Shown here piece by piece: positions 1 through 7,997 of a stretch of 64,000 bases of DNA. The stretch is from NCBI GenBank assembly GCA_029194675.1, contig JARFXP010000003.1, forward strand, positions 496,001 through 560,000, in the 5' to 3' direction. The notes beneath the pieces were generated by a model that saw only the letters and a program-made list of their open reading frames with translations, was not told the DNA's origin and did not search any database. The DNA comes from Nitrospira sp. GTDB lineage: Bacteria > Nitrospirota > Nitrospiria > Nitrospirales > Nitrospiraceae. The stretch's first letter is position 1; each line of letters begins with the position of its first letter. A program made the translations under genes and the position numbers.

Positions 1-1
1 G

Positions 2-319
2 CGGTTGGCTGAAATCATCAAGAACCTGGAAAGAGAAGACCAACGCTTCCATATGGAAGGAGGTAGTTGGACCAACAACATCTCCTGGGTTCAGGGCTAT
101 GAAAGCCTGATCGGGCCGATGGAAAAAGTCAGCGCGCTCTTCTACGACAAAGTCATTAGGAAGGGTGTCCCCTCGCGCGACCCTCGCTATCGCAACGCGC
201 TGTTCCATTTGATGGCCTCTCAGACCAGCTGTTATCGCTACTGGGGACAAGGGCTGTGGACAGACTACGGGCGTGAAATCTGTCGACGGGCGGAGCAGAT
301 CCTCTTTCACGACTTTTAG
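2..319 (+). CDS. Glycoside hydrolase family 57 protein, C-terminal end (partial)
   Basis: Open reading frame entering from the left edge; only the last 105 residues are present and the true start lies outside the window. The motif SCYRYWGQG near the end, followed by a WTDYGREICRRAE stretch, is what I recognise from the C-terminus of GH57 alpha-amylase/branching-type enzymes, which act on alpha-glucans such as glycogen. The catalytic nucleophile and acid lie upstream of the window and cannot be checked. The TTG at position 5 is not taken as a start, because the frame is open to the edge and the residues before it fit. Substrate is not inferable from this piece. Confidence 0.65.
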   Translation, partial: RLAEIIKNLEREDQRFHMEGGSWTNNISWVQGYESLIGPMEKVSALFYDKVIRKGVPSRDPRYRNALFHLMASQTSCYRYWGQGLWTDYGREICRRAEQILFHDF

Positions 320-409
320 CAGGCTGCAGAAAAACTCCGTTGATGCCGACGATGCTGCGCCAGAACCTTTCTGGGACGAGTCTCTGTGAGTTGGTGTCGT
401 GAACGGGCC

Positions 410-1198
410 ATGACATCAGTCGTTGCCGTCGTGATTGTCTTTACAGCGATAGTGCTGCTCTCGGCCTGCGCTTCACCTGTCGAGGGCTTGTGGCCTCCTC
501 CTCTGGAGTCTGAAACTAAGACCATCGCGGTATCGCTTGACACATGGCATGCGGTGATCGCCTTTCCTCGTAAAAACGGAACTGACGAATCAGCACTCGG
601 GTCTCAACACACATATTATGAAGAGTGGGGCTATGCGGAGCGCGCCTGGTACCTGGAGGGAAAGACGGGCATGAGCGGCGTTGGGCGAGCACTGTTCTGG
701 CCGACCGAGGGTGTCGTGGAGGTCGGACACTATGATCGGCTCTGGGCGGAACGCACGCCCCAGCCACCTTCCACGCTTTTCACTTTTCGTCTGACCGAAG
801 AGGGCTATCAGCGCCTACATCGGCATTTGCATGCGACTCTGCTGAGGGAGGAGCCAGTGGCCTCCTTTGGACAATCTGTGTTTTATCCCGCGAAGCGTTC
901 GTACCATCTGTTTCATACCTGTCACCAGTACGCAGCTCATGCCTTGCGAGAGGCTGGTTTGCCGCTCTCGCCATTTTGGGCCTTCAACCGAACGAGCTTC
1001 GCCTGGCAACTGCAGCGCGCCGCAAAGATTGCTGAGTCCAATGGGTGGGGTCAGGTGAGAATGAAAGGAAGTCACCGCCAATTTCATCATCCGACGAAGA
1101 AAGGGACCATGACGGTTGCGCGAAAGCCCAACGTTGACATTCCGCCCGGTACGTTAAATAGTGCGTTCAAGCAAGCTGGGCTTAAGAAGGAACGGTGA
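410..1198 (+). CDS. DUF2459-type lipoprotein fused to a HicA toxin domain
   Basis: 262 residues from the ATG at 410; the GTG at 386 would extend it by eight residues ahead of the signal peptide. Residues 1-20 form a lipoprotein signal with lipobox LSAC (Cys20). Residues about 40-200 resemble the DUF2459 (TIGR02117) family, including the CHQYAAHALREAGLPLSPFW end typical of that family. From about residue 204 the chain becomes a HicA mRNA-interferase fold lacking its first few residues: NGWGQVRMKGSHRQFHHP, with the GSH catalytic His near 222, then DIPPGTLNSAFKQAGL. A secreted lipoprotein joined to a cytoplasmic RNase makes no obvious sense, so this is probably a recombination scar. A normal hicBA pair follows 200 bp downstream. 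The frame is intact across the joint. Confidence 0.7.
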   Translation: MTSVVAVVIVFTAIVLLSACASPVEGLWPPPLESETKTIAVSLDTWHAVIAFPRKNGTDESALGSQHTYYEEWGYAERAWYLEGKTGMSGVGRALFWPTEGVVEVGHYDRLWAERTPQPPSTLFTFRLTEEGYQRLHRHLHATLLREEPVASFGQSVFYPAKRSYHLFHTCHQYAAHALREAGLPLSPFWAFNRTSFAWQLQRAAKIAESNGWGQVRMKGSHRQFHHPTKKGTMTVARKPNVDIPPGTLNSAFKQAGLKKER

Positions 1199-1394
1199 AG
1201 GGTATGCGATACCAAACTGTAGATAAACACCGGACTTTTCAGTAAACTTGGTTGCGACAAGCCGTCCGGATAATTGTCTTTTCGCCGATAGGCTGGACAG
1301 TTCGTTCGCCGAGACTTCTGCGCGAGCCGGAAGCTGCCGGTCCGTGCGGTAGTTCCTCTGTTAAGAGATATTGAAGAACATAAGAGGGGTTGCC

Positions 1395-1601
1395 ATGAAG
1401 TTTACGATTACCATCACGCGCGACGAGGATGGAATGTACATCGCTGAGTGCCCGGCTATTCCAGGATGTGTCAGCCAAGGCAAGACGGAAGCAGAGGCAC
1501 AAGCCAATGTGCAGGACGCCATCAAGCAATGTCTTGAAGTGCGTTCCGAGATGGGGATGCCGCTGACCATCCTCACTCGCCAAGTGGAAGTCATCGCATA
1601 A
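1395..1601 (+). CDS. hicB: HicB-family antitoxin
   Basis: 68 residues. The partial RNase-H-like HicB fold is recognisable from MKFTITITRDEDGMYIAECP followed by AIPGCVSQGKTEAEAQANVQ. HicB neutralises the HicA RNase and usually represses its own promoter. The start is the ATG at 1395, preceded by AGAGGGG about 7 bases upstream; a TTG at 1371 in the same frame is less likely. The stop TAA shares its last base with the ATG of the following hicA (TAATG), so the two are translationally coupled in the order antitoxin-toxin. No separate DNA-binding tail (HTH or ribbon-helix-helix) is visible after the core, so autoregulation is uncertain. Confidence 0.85.
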   Translation: MKFTITITRDEDGMYIAECPAIPGCVSQGKTEAEAQANVQDAIKQCLEVRSEMGMPLTILTRQVEVIA

Positions 1602-1828
1602 TGCTGCCGGTTCCTCTTCTTTCCCCTTCCGACGTCATCAAGATGTTTCAGCGCCGTGGCTGGCAGATAGTTCGTCAGAAAGGCAGTCATATCATCATGA
1701 CGAAACCAGGCCACATTGTCACTCTTTCGATACCAAATCACCCGGAAGTGGCACGAGGCACGTTGCGCAGTCTTATTGCAAAAGCAGGACTGACAATCGA
1801 GCAGTTCCTCGACGCCTCGAACAAGTAG
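1601..1828 (+). CDS. hicA: HicA-family mRNA interferase toxin
   Basis: 75 residues with the double-stranded-RNA-binding-like HicA fold: VIKMFQRRGWQIVRQKGSH, the conserved catalytic His of the KGSH motif, and the closing EVARGTLRSLIAKAGL. The family cleaves mRNA without ribosomes and is inhibited by HicB. It overlaps hicB by one base. About 17 residues follow the core. It is complete, unlike the HicA domain fused to the lipoprotein at 410-1198, so this locus carries two HicA sequences but one visible HicB. Confidence 0.87.
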   Translation: MLPVPLLSPSDVIKMFQRRGWQIVRQKGSHIIMTKPGHIVTLSIPNHPEVARGTLRSLIAKAGLTIEQFLDASNK

Positions 1829-1862
1829 GCCAGGGTTCAACGCTGCTCAAGAGAGGCATCCC

Positions 1863-2099
1863 ATGGCAGAAGTCATAGCCATCCTGAGCCTGGTCCCGCA
1901 ATCCTTGCACCTGCGTTCCAACCATCTGTGGTTCGATTACGACGACGAAGCGGATGTGCTGTATATCAGCTTGAGAAAGCCACAACGCGCGACCGACAGC
2001 GACATGGTAGGGCGCTTCATCTATCATTACGATGGAAATCAACTGGTCGGCGTCACTGTCCTGCATGCCAAATCCAGCGCGGGGGCAGAGGCCGCCTAG
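1863..2099 (+). CDS. DUF2283 domain protein
   Basis: 78 residues. The core YDDEADVLYISLRKPQRATDS followed by a glycine and a YDGNQLVGVTVL strand is the DUF2283 signature. This family of unknown function is often found beside small toxin-antitoxin-type genes. The ATG at 1863 has AGAGG eight bases upstream. It lies 34 bp after hicA in the same direction and may share its transcript. No catalytic residues can be assigned. Confidence 0.75.
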   Translation: MAEVIAILSLVPQSLHLRSNHLWFDYDDEADVLYISLRKPQRATDSDMVGRFIYHYDGNQLVGVTVLHAKSSAGAEAA

Positions 2100-2467
2100 T
2101 GAGAGGCTATGCGGTCCGACCCGTTACTCTCTTCTTCATCCGAAATCTCTCACCTCACGCTGGACTGGAACGCGCCCAAAACTAGCGCACGCCGGTTAGC
2201 TCCGCTTTTCGGGGTAGCACTCATGGATCGACAAGCCGTTCGTTGCACTCAGCCGACTGCCTCGGAGGTGAACACGTTCTGCGAAAGATGTTATGCCGAT
2301 CCATATGGGAATCATGAGAATCCATGATAAAAATCCCCACAGTCGGTCTCATTGAAACGCCGACAATTCTGGCGTTATGCTCATACCATTCGATGGTGTG
2401 TTACGGGCAGAAATCGGCACATCCGGCTCTTATGCGGATCGCCCTGAACATTGTTCGCTCGACATCG
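2100..2467. other. Intergenic stretch without a supported gene
   Basis: About 370 bp between the DUF2283 gene and the next small gene. A 72-codon frame (2109-2327) and an N-terminal extension of the following frame are open, but both have irregular composition, no recognisable family and no convincing ribosome binding site. I see no RNA gene or terminator here. Confidence 0.4.
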
Positions 2468-2713
2468 ATGAATAAGGCGAAGAGGCCGACGCGCTTCGGG
2501 AACATCGATGCCCTGGTGAAGAGCGGCGGCGATATCACGATCGGGAGAGTCGGTCCGGTACCCTGCGCTGCGACCGCAGCCGATGAAAGCCAGTCGCTGG
2601 CGATGCTTGTACGCCGACCCAGGGAGTCCCTCGATGCACTCATGGATCGCCTCGACCAAGCAATCGGTAAGGCATGGGACGAGGAGGAGTACATCGACGA
2701 GATCAACGGGTAG
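2468..2713 (+). CDS. Small conserved-looking protein of unknown function
   Basis: 81 residues from the ATG at 2468 (a longer frame from 2324 has an implausible N-terminal part). It opens MNKAKRPTRFGNIDALVKSG, continues GDITIGRVGPVPCAA, and ends in an acidic helix with DRLDQAIGKAWDEEEYIDEIN. I recall similar short proteins scattered among proteobacterial accessory regions but know no function. The acidic C-terminus and the neighbourhood of HicBA and DUF2283 would suit an antitoxin-like protein, but that is only an inference. Confidence 0.5.
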   Translation: MNKAKRPTRFGNIDALVKSGGDITIGRVGPVPCAATAADESQSLAMLVRRPRESLDALMDRLDQAIGKAWDEEEYIDEING

Positions 2714-2969
2714 AGAGGGGACAGTGTGGTGGGAAGGGGACGGGCCGTGACGATGAAGACCAAAATCGAACCTCAAATAATTAATCGCGGGAATGATGTT
2801 AAGCGACGGAGTTCTCAGAGATCACGGTCATGAGGTACGTGGATGAACCTCGCAATCGGGCAGTGGCGACAGCATTGGGGGAGTTCCCATGGCGTTATAC
2901 AGGCCGCATGCTTCTGTGTCGCGCATCGATCCCGAGATCGAGGTGTCACCGGCGAACCAGCATCCGGCC

Positions 2970-3140
2970 TTAGCGCAAGCGGCGCAGGATATTCTGTAAC
3001 ACGGTTTTCCGTTGCTTAAGGTCTTCGCGGAATTCCTGATTCTCCGTGTCCGCTATTTCTCCGCCGAGATCAGATACGGCGCCCTGAAGCGCCCAGATCA
3101 AGATGTCCTGTTCGTTCGGCTCCAGCGATAGCTGTGTCAT
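2970..3140 (-). CDS. Small helical protein of unknown function
   Basis: 56 residues read on the minus strand from the ATG at 3138-3140, with a strong ribosome binding site AAGGGGAGG just upstream. The sequence MTQLSLEPNEQDILIWALQG then FREDLKQRKTVLQNILRRLR is predicted to be two amphipathic helices; comparable 55-60-residue proteins occur in many bacteria without assigned function. The same frame runs upstream without a stop into a decayed NTPase remnant, but the good ribosome binding site and the change in character mark this as an independent gene. Confidence 0.6.
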   Translation of the reverse strand: MTQLSLEPNEQDILIWALQGAVSDLGGEIADTENQEFREDLKQRKTVLQNILRRLR

Positions 3141-3560
3141 AAGCCTCCCCTTTCCTGCAACATTGTAACAGGCGCGTCTCTGCAACTTCCCCTGCAACTC
3201 GCTCGCAAGCTCGTTCAGGAGGCAGTCGCGATTCTCCCTCTTAACTGTTACGAGACGGCAGTCGGCCCCCCCCTTTACCTGTTTGATCAGTCCCTCGCCC
3301 TTCGGTGCAATCGTTGCGACAAGGGTTTTTGGTCCGTCTAACAACAGCCTATCATTCTCGACAGGTCGCCTGGAGAAGCACTTCATCTCACCGATTTCAT
3401 CGATGAGGATCAGGGGAGCCAAGGAGTCCGGAGGTCCAACTCCTGCAGCAGACACTCGAATCCCTAGGCGTCTACGCCTTATCGGCCAACACAGTAGGGT
3501 CCAAGATGTCGCGGATGGGACAAGATCAAACGGACGGAATATCATCTGAGTGGGCGGGGA
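3141..3560 (-). pseudogene. Remnant of a THEP1-type nucleoside triphosphatase
   Basis: On the minus strand the middle and C-terminal parts of the THEP1 (DUF265) NTPase are recognisable: PLILIDEIGEMKCFSRR (the Walker B-like DEIG), then LVATIAPKGEGLIKQVK and VTVKRENRDCLLNELASEL. The N-terminal half with the P-loop is missing. Just upstream, in a second frame, a further family-like stretch reads GPYCVGR, stop, GVDA, stop, GFECLLQELD, so at least one frameshift (near 3425) and two in-frame stops separate the pieces. The gene cannot make a working enzyme. Its former end reads through into the following small gene because its own stop is lost. Confidence 0.65.
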
Positions 3561-3625
3561 AACCTGGGTCGCCTTGAAACTGCGTCAGAACATGCATATC
3601 CCTTAGAGTTCCTCACCAAGAGAAC

Positions 3626-3862
3626 CTATGGCTTCCCCTGTTTCCTCAGCATGCGCGCGACACGCCACGTCACCCATCCCATATACAGGAACAACATGAG
3701 GCCCAGCAGCTCGAGGAGATGAATGAGGTGCCACCCCTCGATCACTTCTACCTGCACGATAATCAACAAAACGGTTGCGACCAGAAAGACGAGTACGTGT
3801 TTGCGGGGCATTGCAAGGACCTCCTGCAGGAATGCCATGAGCCACCCCCGCCGTTCCTCCAT
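3626..3862 (-). CDS. Small two-helix membrane protein
   Basis: 78 residues from the ATG at 3860-3862, which has GGAGGG about 9 bases upstream; a longer frame from 3952 has no support. Two hydrophobic segments are visible, roughly residues 20-38 (HVLVFLVATVLLIIVQVEVI) and 43-62 (LIHLLELLGLMLFLYMGW), with a basic tail RVARMLRKQGKP that should be cytoplasmic. No family recognised. It stands alone between the THEP1 remnant and the citrate synthase region. Confidence 0.5.
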   Translation of the reverse strand: MEERRGWLMAFLQEVLAMPRKHVLVFLVATVLLIIVQVEVIEGWHLIHLLELLGLMLFLYMGWVTWRVARMLRKQGKP

Positions 3863-4300
3863 GGTCAAATGCCCTCCTCTGCTTATGAGTCGTAATTGGT
3901 GCAGATTAGGTGCCACAGAGTTCCCGTTCCTCTGTCGGCTCCGCAGGGACAAGAAGGGTGATGCCCAGAGTGAATGGCCGGCGGGGCGATGCCTGAGACT
4001 GTCTCAGGCAGTGACAAGGCGTTTGTAGCGATTCGGGACAATGCCGTTCATCCTGCTGCCGCCTTCTGCTACGGCTTTCTGCCTGTTGAGGGGCCTGGCT
4101 TGAGATCTTGACCGACAACTCAAGCTGAATTGGAGAGATTTCCACATAACAATCGAACCGGCCAATGGCATTGGCCTTGCTGTTTTACATCAACATGAGG
4201 TGGTGATGCGGGAGGAGCCGCTATGAGGTTGGCCGACTCCATTTCGATCGTACCTATGACCAGAAAACTCTAACGGTGCGGCAATCGAGGACGTGACGTC
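3863..4300. other. Intergenic region upstream of citrate synthase
   Basis: About 440 bp with no supportable gene; open frames on the minus strand here are short and of odd composition. It contains a perfect 19-bp palindrome at 3991-4009 (listed separately). The promoter for the citrate synthase gene should lie near its right end, but I see no convincing -35/-10 pair. Confidence 0.5.
3991..4009. repeat. Perfect 9-bp inverted repeat with 1-base centre
   Basis: GCCTGAGAC, T, GTCTCAGGC. A loop of one base is too small for a good RNA hairpin, and there is no T-run, so it is not a terminator. A dimeric regulator binding site is possible. It lies 290 bp upstream of the citrate synthase start and 130 bp from the start of the minus-strand membrane protein gene. 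Confidence 0.5.
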
Positions 4301-5461
4301 ATGACGGAACCGACCAGCTTGCACGAATTTTCACCGGGGCTCGCCGGCGTTCCTGCGGCCAAATCCTCGATCAGTTACGTGGACGGCCAGGCCGGCTTGT
4401 TGGAGTACCGCGGTATTCGCATCGCAGATATGACCGCTCACAGCACATTCCTGGAAACTTCGTTTCTCCTCTTGTTCGGTCATTTGCCCATTCCAGACGA
4501 ACTCCACCGGTTTTCACAAGACATTAGTCACCACCGACGCATCAAGTACAGGATGACGGATCTCATCAAGTGTCTTCCGGAACAAGGGCATCCGATGGAT
4601 GCGCTGCAGGCGGCTGTGGCAGCACTGGGCATGTATTACCCCGCCCGACAGGTCTTAGACCCAGAGGTTCAATATTGGTCGGTCGTGCGCCTGATCGCCA
4701 AGGTCCCGACTATCATTGCCGCCTATCACCGGCTCAGACGTGGAGATCACGAGGTTCATCCCCGGGACGATGTCTACCATGCGAGCAACTTTCTCTACAT
4801 GCTGACGGAAAAGGTTCCCCACCCCTCATTGGCGAAAGCGCTGGACACCTGTCTCATTCTCCACGCAGAGCATACCATGAACGCCTCCACCTTCAGCGGC
4901 ATGGTGACGGCCTCAACCTTGGCTGACCCGTTCAGCGTCGTCGCCTCTGCCATCGGGACGCTCAAGGGTCCTCTGCATGGAGGGGCCACGGAAGAGGTCG
5001 TGCACATGCTGGAGGAAATCGGCTCGCGCGAGCGGGTCCGGACCTATCTTGAGAAAAAGCTGGCCGCTAAGCAGAAGCTGATGGGGTTCGGCCATCGTAT
5101 CTACAAGGTTAAGGATCCCAGGGCTACCATCCTTCAGAAGGTGGCCAGAGGTCTCGCCGAAGACTGTGGACCATCACCACTCTTGGATCTCGCCGAAGAG
5201 GTTGAACGAGTGGGAGAGGAACTGCTCCACGCAAAGGGTATCCACCCCAATGTCGATTTCTACTCAGGAGTGCTTTACAAGACCATGGGCATTGATCCTG
5301 ACTTCTTCACCACCATATTTGCGATGGCCCGTGTTTCAGGGTGGTTGGCTCATTGGCTGGAGCAGATCAAGGACAATAAGCTCTTTCGCCCGGACCAAAT
5401 TTATGACGGATCACATGGCCGAGTCTATGTCCCCATTGATCGTCGGCGGGGGGGAGCATAG
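4301..5461 (+). CDS. gltA: Citrate synthase
   Basis: 386 residues, the usual length for a bacterial type I-like dimeric citrate synthase. It condenses oxaloacetate and acetyl-CoA to citrate in the cytoplasm, the entry to the TCA cycle. Catalytic residues are visible: His226 in GPLHGGATEE, His265 in MGFGHRIYKVKDPRA and Asp319 in NVDFYSG, and the LHAEHTMNAST substrate loop is at 188-197. In Nitrospira-type autotrophs a citrate synthase can serve biosynthesis even where a reductive TCA cycle runs; whether this one works in that direction cannot be read from sequence. The start ATG at 4301 follows GAGGACG. A methylcitrate synthase activity is the main alternative. Confidence 0.92.
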   Translation: MTEPTSLHEFSPGLAGVPAAKSSISYVDGQAGLLEYRGIRIADMTAHSTFLETSFLLLFGHLPIPDELHRFSQDISHHRRIKYRMTDLIKCLPEQGHPMDALQAAVAALGMYYPARQVLDPEVQYWSVVRLIAKVPTIIAAYHRLRRGDHEVHPRDDVYHASNFLYMLTEKVPHPSLAKALDTCLILHAEHTMNASTFSGMVTASTLADPFSVVASAIGTLKGPLHGGATEEVVHMLEEIGSRERVRTYLEKKLAAKQKLMGFGHRIYKVKDPRATILQKVARGLAEDCGPSPLLDLAEEVERVGEELLHAKGIHPNVDFYSGVLYKTMGIDPDFFTTIFAMARVSGWLAHWLEQIKDNKLFRPDQIYDGSHGRVYVPIDRRRGGA

Positions 5462-5595
5462 TGAAGGTGCTCTCGATAACGATTGTGTCGAAAACGGTCA
5501 TGTCGACCGGGCGGTTCGACGGGTTCTCGGGCGATGAGGCTCGGGATGCAGAACATGAACGATGAGGCCGACGTCCTCCAGGGGTGAGGTGCATC

Positions 5596-6039
5596 ATGAG
5601 AATCCATATTCCCTTCCTTTGTGCATCTGTCAGCATGATGGCGCTGTTCGGTACGGCCCTGACACCAATCTCGACAGAGGCTCAATCCAAGATCCAAGGA
5701 AGCCGCGAACAACGGATTGAGATTGTCATTGAGGATCGTACCTTCTTTCTAGCCAAAGGCGGCCCCATCCAGATAGGGACGCCCATCGAGATCGTCGTGG
5801 AGAATCGTGACAATGTCCGACACGGCATTGCGTCATCGATGCTGACCGGGCTCCTCGTCTCCGGGGAAGACGATCAGATCGTGACGTATGGGAAAGGCGT
5901 GGAAGGATTCTACGTGAATCCTGGGAAGACCCTGGTGATCAGGTTCACCGCTGAAAGGCCGGGGAGCTTTTCTTTTCACTGTGATATCCATGAGCGCATG
6001 AAGGGGGAATTGTATGTGCTGGAGATCCCCACCGCATAG
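5596..6039 (+). CDS. Secreted cupredoxin-like protein
   Basis: 147 residues from the ATG at 5596, chosen because GTGAGGT sits just upstream (an in-frame GTG at 5584 adds four residues). Residues 1-30 look like a signal peptide. The mature part has a cupredoxin fold with a plausible type 1 copper set: His76 in VRHGI, then Cys129, His132 and Met135 in SFHCDIHERMKGEL. This arrangement is typical of periplasmic blue copper proteins or of cupredoxin domains related to cytochrome oxidase subunit II. It may carry electrons or store copper; the partner is unknown. It follows citrate synthase by 130 bp. Confidence 0.75.
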   Translation: MRIHIPFLCASVSMMALFGTALTPISTEAQSKIQGSREQRIEIVIEDRTFFLAKGGPIQIGTPIEIVVENRDNVRHGIASSMLTGLLVSGEDDQIVTYGKGVEGFYVNPGKTLVIRFTAERPGSFSFHCDIHERMKGELYVLEIPTA

Positions 6040-6182
6040 GAAGAAGCCACCGCGCTATGCCTTCGCAGCAGCCGGCCGTGAATGGCAGAGGAGTTCAACG
6101 CAAGCCGGCAGTTCAGGTACCCGTGGTTCTCCTTCACGGTGTGGATTGACCCCGCCTGTATAGGCCGGGGAGGGAGGCTGGT

Positions 6183-6605
6183 GTGGCCAGAACTATCGCG
6201 TCGAAAATCGTGCGGCGAGTCGCCACCATCGATGAGAACAAATCCGTTCTCGAGGCGGCCGAACTCATGACAGAGGAATTCATTGGTTCCGTGGTTGTCA
6301 CGAATGCTTCCGGGATTCGAGGTCTGTTCACGGAGCGTGAGCTGATGATGAACGTAGTCGGTAGGGGGAAAGACCCGGAAAAGGTCAAAATCAAGGATGT
6401 GATGACCAGAAACCCGATCAGGGTCAGTCCGAACGATACAGCTAGTCGCTGCTTGGATCTGATGAAGGAACACCGCTGTCGGCATCTTTTGGTGTTCGAG
6501 GGAGACAAGTTCGTCGGCATCCTTTCACTCCGGGACCTGGTGACGCTGATGATCGATGAGAAGGAAGAGCTGATTCAGCACCTGGAACGATACATCGCTT
6601 CCTGA
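6183..6605 (+). CDS. CBS domain pair protein
   Basis: 140 residues, two CBS domains forming one Bateman module: first about residues 10-60 (TIDENKSVLEAAELMTEE), second about 72-130 (VMTRNPIRVSPNDTASRCLD with GILSLRDLV). Such stand-alone pairs bind adenosine nucleotides and regulate partner proteins. GTG start at 6183 with GGGAGGGAGG upstream. A second, less similar CBS-pair gene follows 265 bp downstream. No enzyme domain is attached, so the regulated partner is unknown. Confidence 0.82.
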   Translation: MARTIASKIVRRVATIDENKSVLEAAELMTEEFIGSVVVTNASGIRGLFTERELMMNVVGRGKDPEKVKIKDVMTRNPIRVSPNDTASRCLDLMKEHRCRHLLVFEGDKFVGILSLRDLVTLMIDEKEELIQHLERYIAS

Positions 6606-6665
6606 TGGATGCTTTTCCGACGATTCCCTTGGGATGAGGACCGCATATGTTCATGATCATCCTGC

Positions 6666-6809
6666 ATGGCGCGGGCTTACATGAAGGTACGCGCCTGCGC
6701 GGAAGCAGAGGATCACCACAAGATCGTCGGATCGACCGACCGCGATGTGTACATGGTTGCAAAAGCCGACCGGCCGTTCGATGCAACGATAGATGAAAGA
6801 GGGGATTAG
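6666..6809 (+). CDS. Possible 47-residue protein
   Basis: Short frame MARAYMKVRACAEAEDHHKI followed by VGSTDRDVYMVAKADRPFDA, ending in a TAG at 6807-6809. Codon choice resembles the neighbouring genes more than random sequence, which is the only support. There is no clear ribosome binding site and no recognised family. It could be a fragment of a longer decayed gene lying between the two CBS genes. Confidence 0.25.
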   Translation: MARAYMKVRACAEAEDHHKIVGSTDRDVYMVAKADRPFDATIDERGD

Positions 6810-6870
6810 CGTGGGATACCAAGGGAAGGTGGATGGCAACGACCGAGCTAGCAATGGGGAGGGAGGCGTT

Positions 6871-7329
6871 ATGAGAGCGGCAGAACATTTTGTGAACGCG
6901 CATGATCCAAAGACATTGACTGTTCGACAAGTGATGGAAAATGACGTTTATACAGTGAGCCCGGATACCAAAGGGATCGCCATCGCGGAAACTATGACCG
7001 ACCAGAACTTTGGGGCCGTGCCCGTCGTGGAAAAGGATTTCACGCTTGTCGGTCTCGTGTCCGAATTCGACCTGTTACGGGTCATGGAGGAGGGGAAAGA
7101 CCTTCGTCAAACCACAGCGGAAGAGATAATGACCAGAAATGTTGTCACGGTCACCGAAGAGATGCTGGTCACGGATTTGACCCATCTGCTTCAGGAACGG
7201 CATCTCATCCGGGCTCCTGTTGTGAGGGGGAGAACCCTGGTCGGCATTGCTTCGAGACGGGATGTCGTTTTCGGCTACTTGAAGGCGACGGCCAAGTATT
7301 GGTGGCCGGGAAAGGGGGTCAGCGGGTAA
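6871..7329 (+). CDS. CBS domain pair protein
   Basis: 152 residues from the ATG at 6871, supported by the ribosome binding site GGGGAGGGAGG. A longer frame from 6793 is open but has poor N-terminal sequence. Two CBS repeats: about 20-75 (VRQVMENDVYTVSPDT, AVPVVEKDFTLVGLVSEFD) and about 90-145 (EIMTRNVVTVTEEM, APVVRGRTLVGIASRRDVV). A nucleotide-binding regulatory module without an attached effector. The C-terminus ends in a short basic/aromatic tail, YLKATAKYWWPGKG. Confidence 0.82.
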   Translation: MRAAEHFVNAHDPKTLTVRQVMENDVYTVSPDTKGIAIAETMTDQNFGAVPVVEKDFTLVGLVSEFDLLRVMEEGKDLRQTTAEEIMTRNVVTVTEEMLVTDLTHLLQERHLIRAPVVRGRTLVGIASRRDVVFGYLKATAKYWWPGKGVSG

Positions 7330-7339
7330 GGTGTGCGAT

Positions 7340-7770
7340 CATTGCAAGAATGTGATCTACGCGGAAGCGCTGGTGATGAAACGCCGGATCATGAATGAGG
7401 GAGGATGGCTTTCCTCCGGCCTCTAGCAGCATTGAGTTACAGGTTCGCGGGCGGGCCGGATCAAGGGCAGGGTCGGCTCGGTCACGCAGCTTCCCATCGT
7501 CACCATGCCGGATGATGATATGACACATCCCATTCCCGATCTGACCGGGTACATCACGGAGGGACAGATTGTGCTGTCCCGGGAGCTGCATCGCAAAGGC
7601 ATCTTTCCTCCTATCGATGTGCTGCCCTGTCTGTCGCGGCTGATGAACCTCGGGATCGGGCCCGGCAAGACCCGCGAGGACCATCGGTCGGTGGCTGATC
7701 AACTCTATGCCTTCTATGCACATGGGCGAGACATCAGGCGGCTCGCCGCGATCGTCGGCGAGGATGGTCC
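7340..7770 (+). pseudogene. V/A-type ATP synthase subunit B remnant
   Basis: From about 7445 the frame reads [20 protein letters not shown], then [20 protein letters not shown] and a continuation to [17 protein letters not shown], unmistakably the C-terminal third of the non-catalytic B subunit of a V/A-type ATPase. Upstream (7340-7440) a degenerate stretch with IYAEAL and GGWLSSGL echoes the preceding part of the family but is broken by stops and frame changes. The end is cut near residue VGEDG, where the sequence passes directly into the 3' end of a truncated etfB on the opposite strand. No other V-ATPase subunits are in the window. Confidence 0.75.
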
Positions 7771-7997
7771 GGCTTCTGAGCCGCATGCGGGCGAAGCGAC
7801 AGCACGGTCACGTCTCCGGCTTCGAGCCGTTCCTTGATCTGCAGCGCCTCTTCAACGGCGAACTCATCGTATGGATTCATGACAAAGCTGAGGCCTGCCC
7901 GTTCGATGTCCGCCCCATCTTGCGTCAGAGCGAGCTTGGACTCAGTGGCCGGTACTTGTTTGATACAGACGATGAGCTTCATCTCGTTCGGCGTCAT
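7766..7997 (-). pseudogene. etfB: Truncated electron transfer flavoprotein beta subunit
   Basis: The first ~70 residues of EtfB are intact ([47 protein letters not shown]). Homology then stops near 7770, where the opposite-strand ATPase remnant begins. A full EtfB has about 250 residues, so the AMP-binding and most FAD-interface regions are gone. The frame opens at 7997 with an ATGA overlap to the end of the ETF-quinone oxidoreductase remnant; MKLIVC at 7982 is the more typical start. The etfA partner is absent. Confidence 0.8.

Noticed and set aside
2109-2327. 72-codon open frame after the DUF2283 gene
   Set aside because: No family, no good ribosome binding site, irregular composition.
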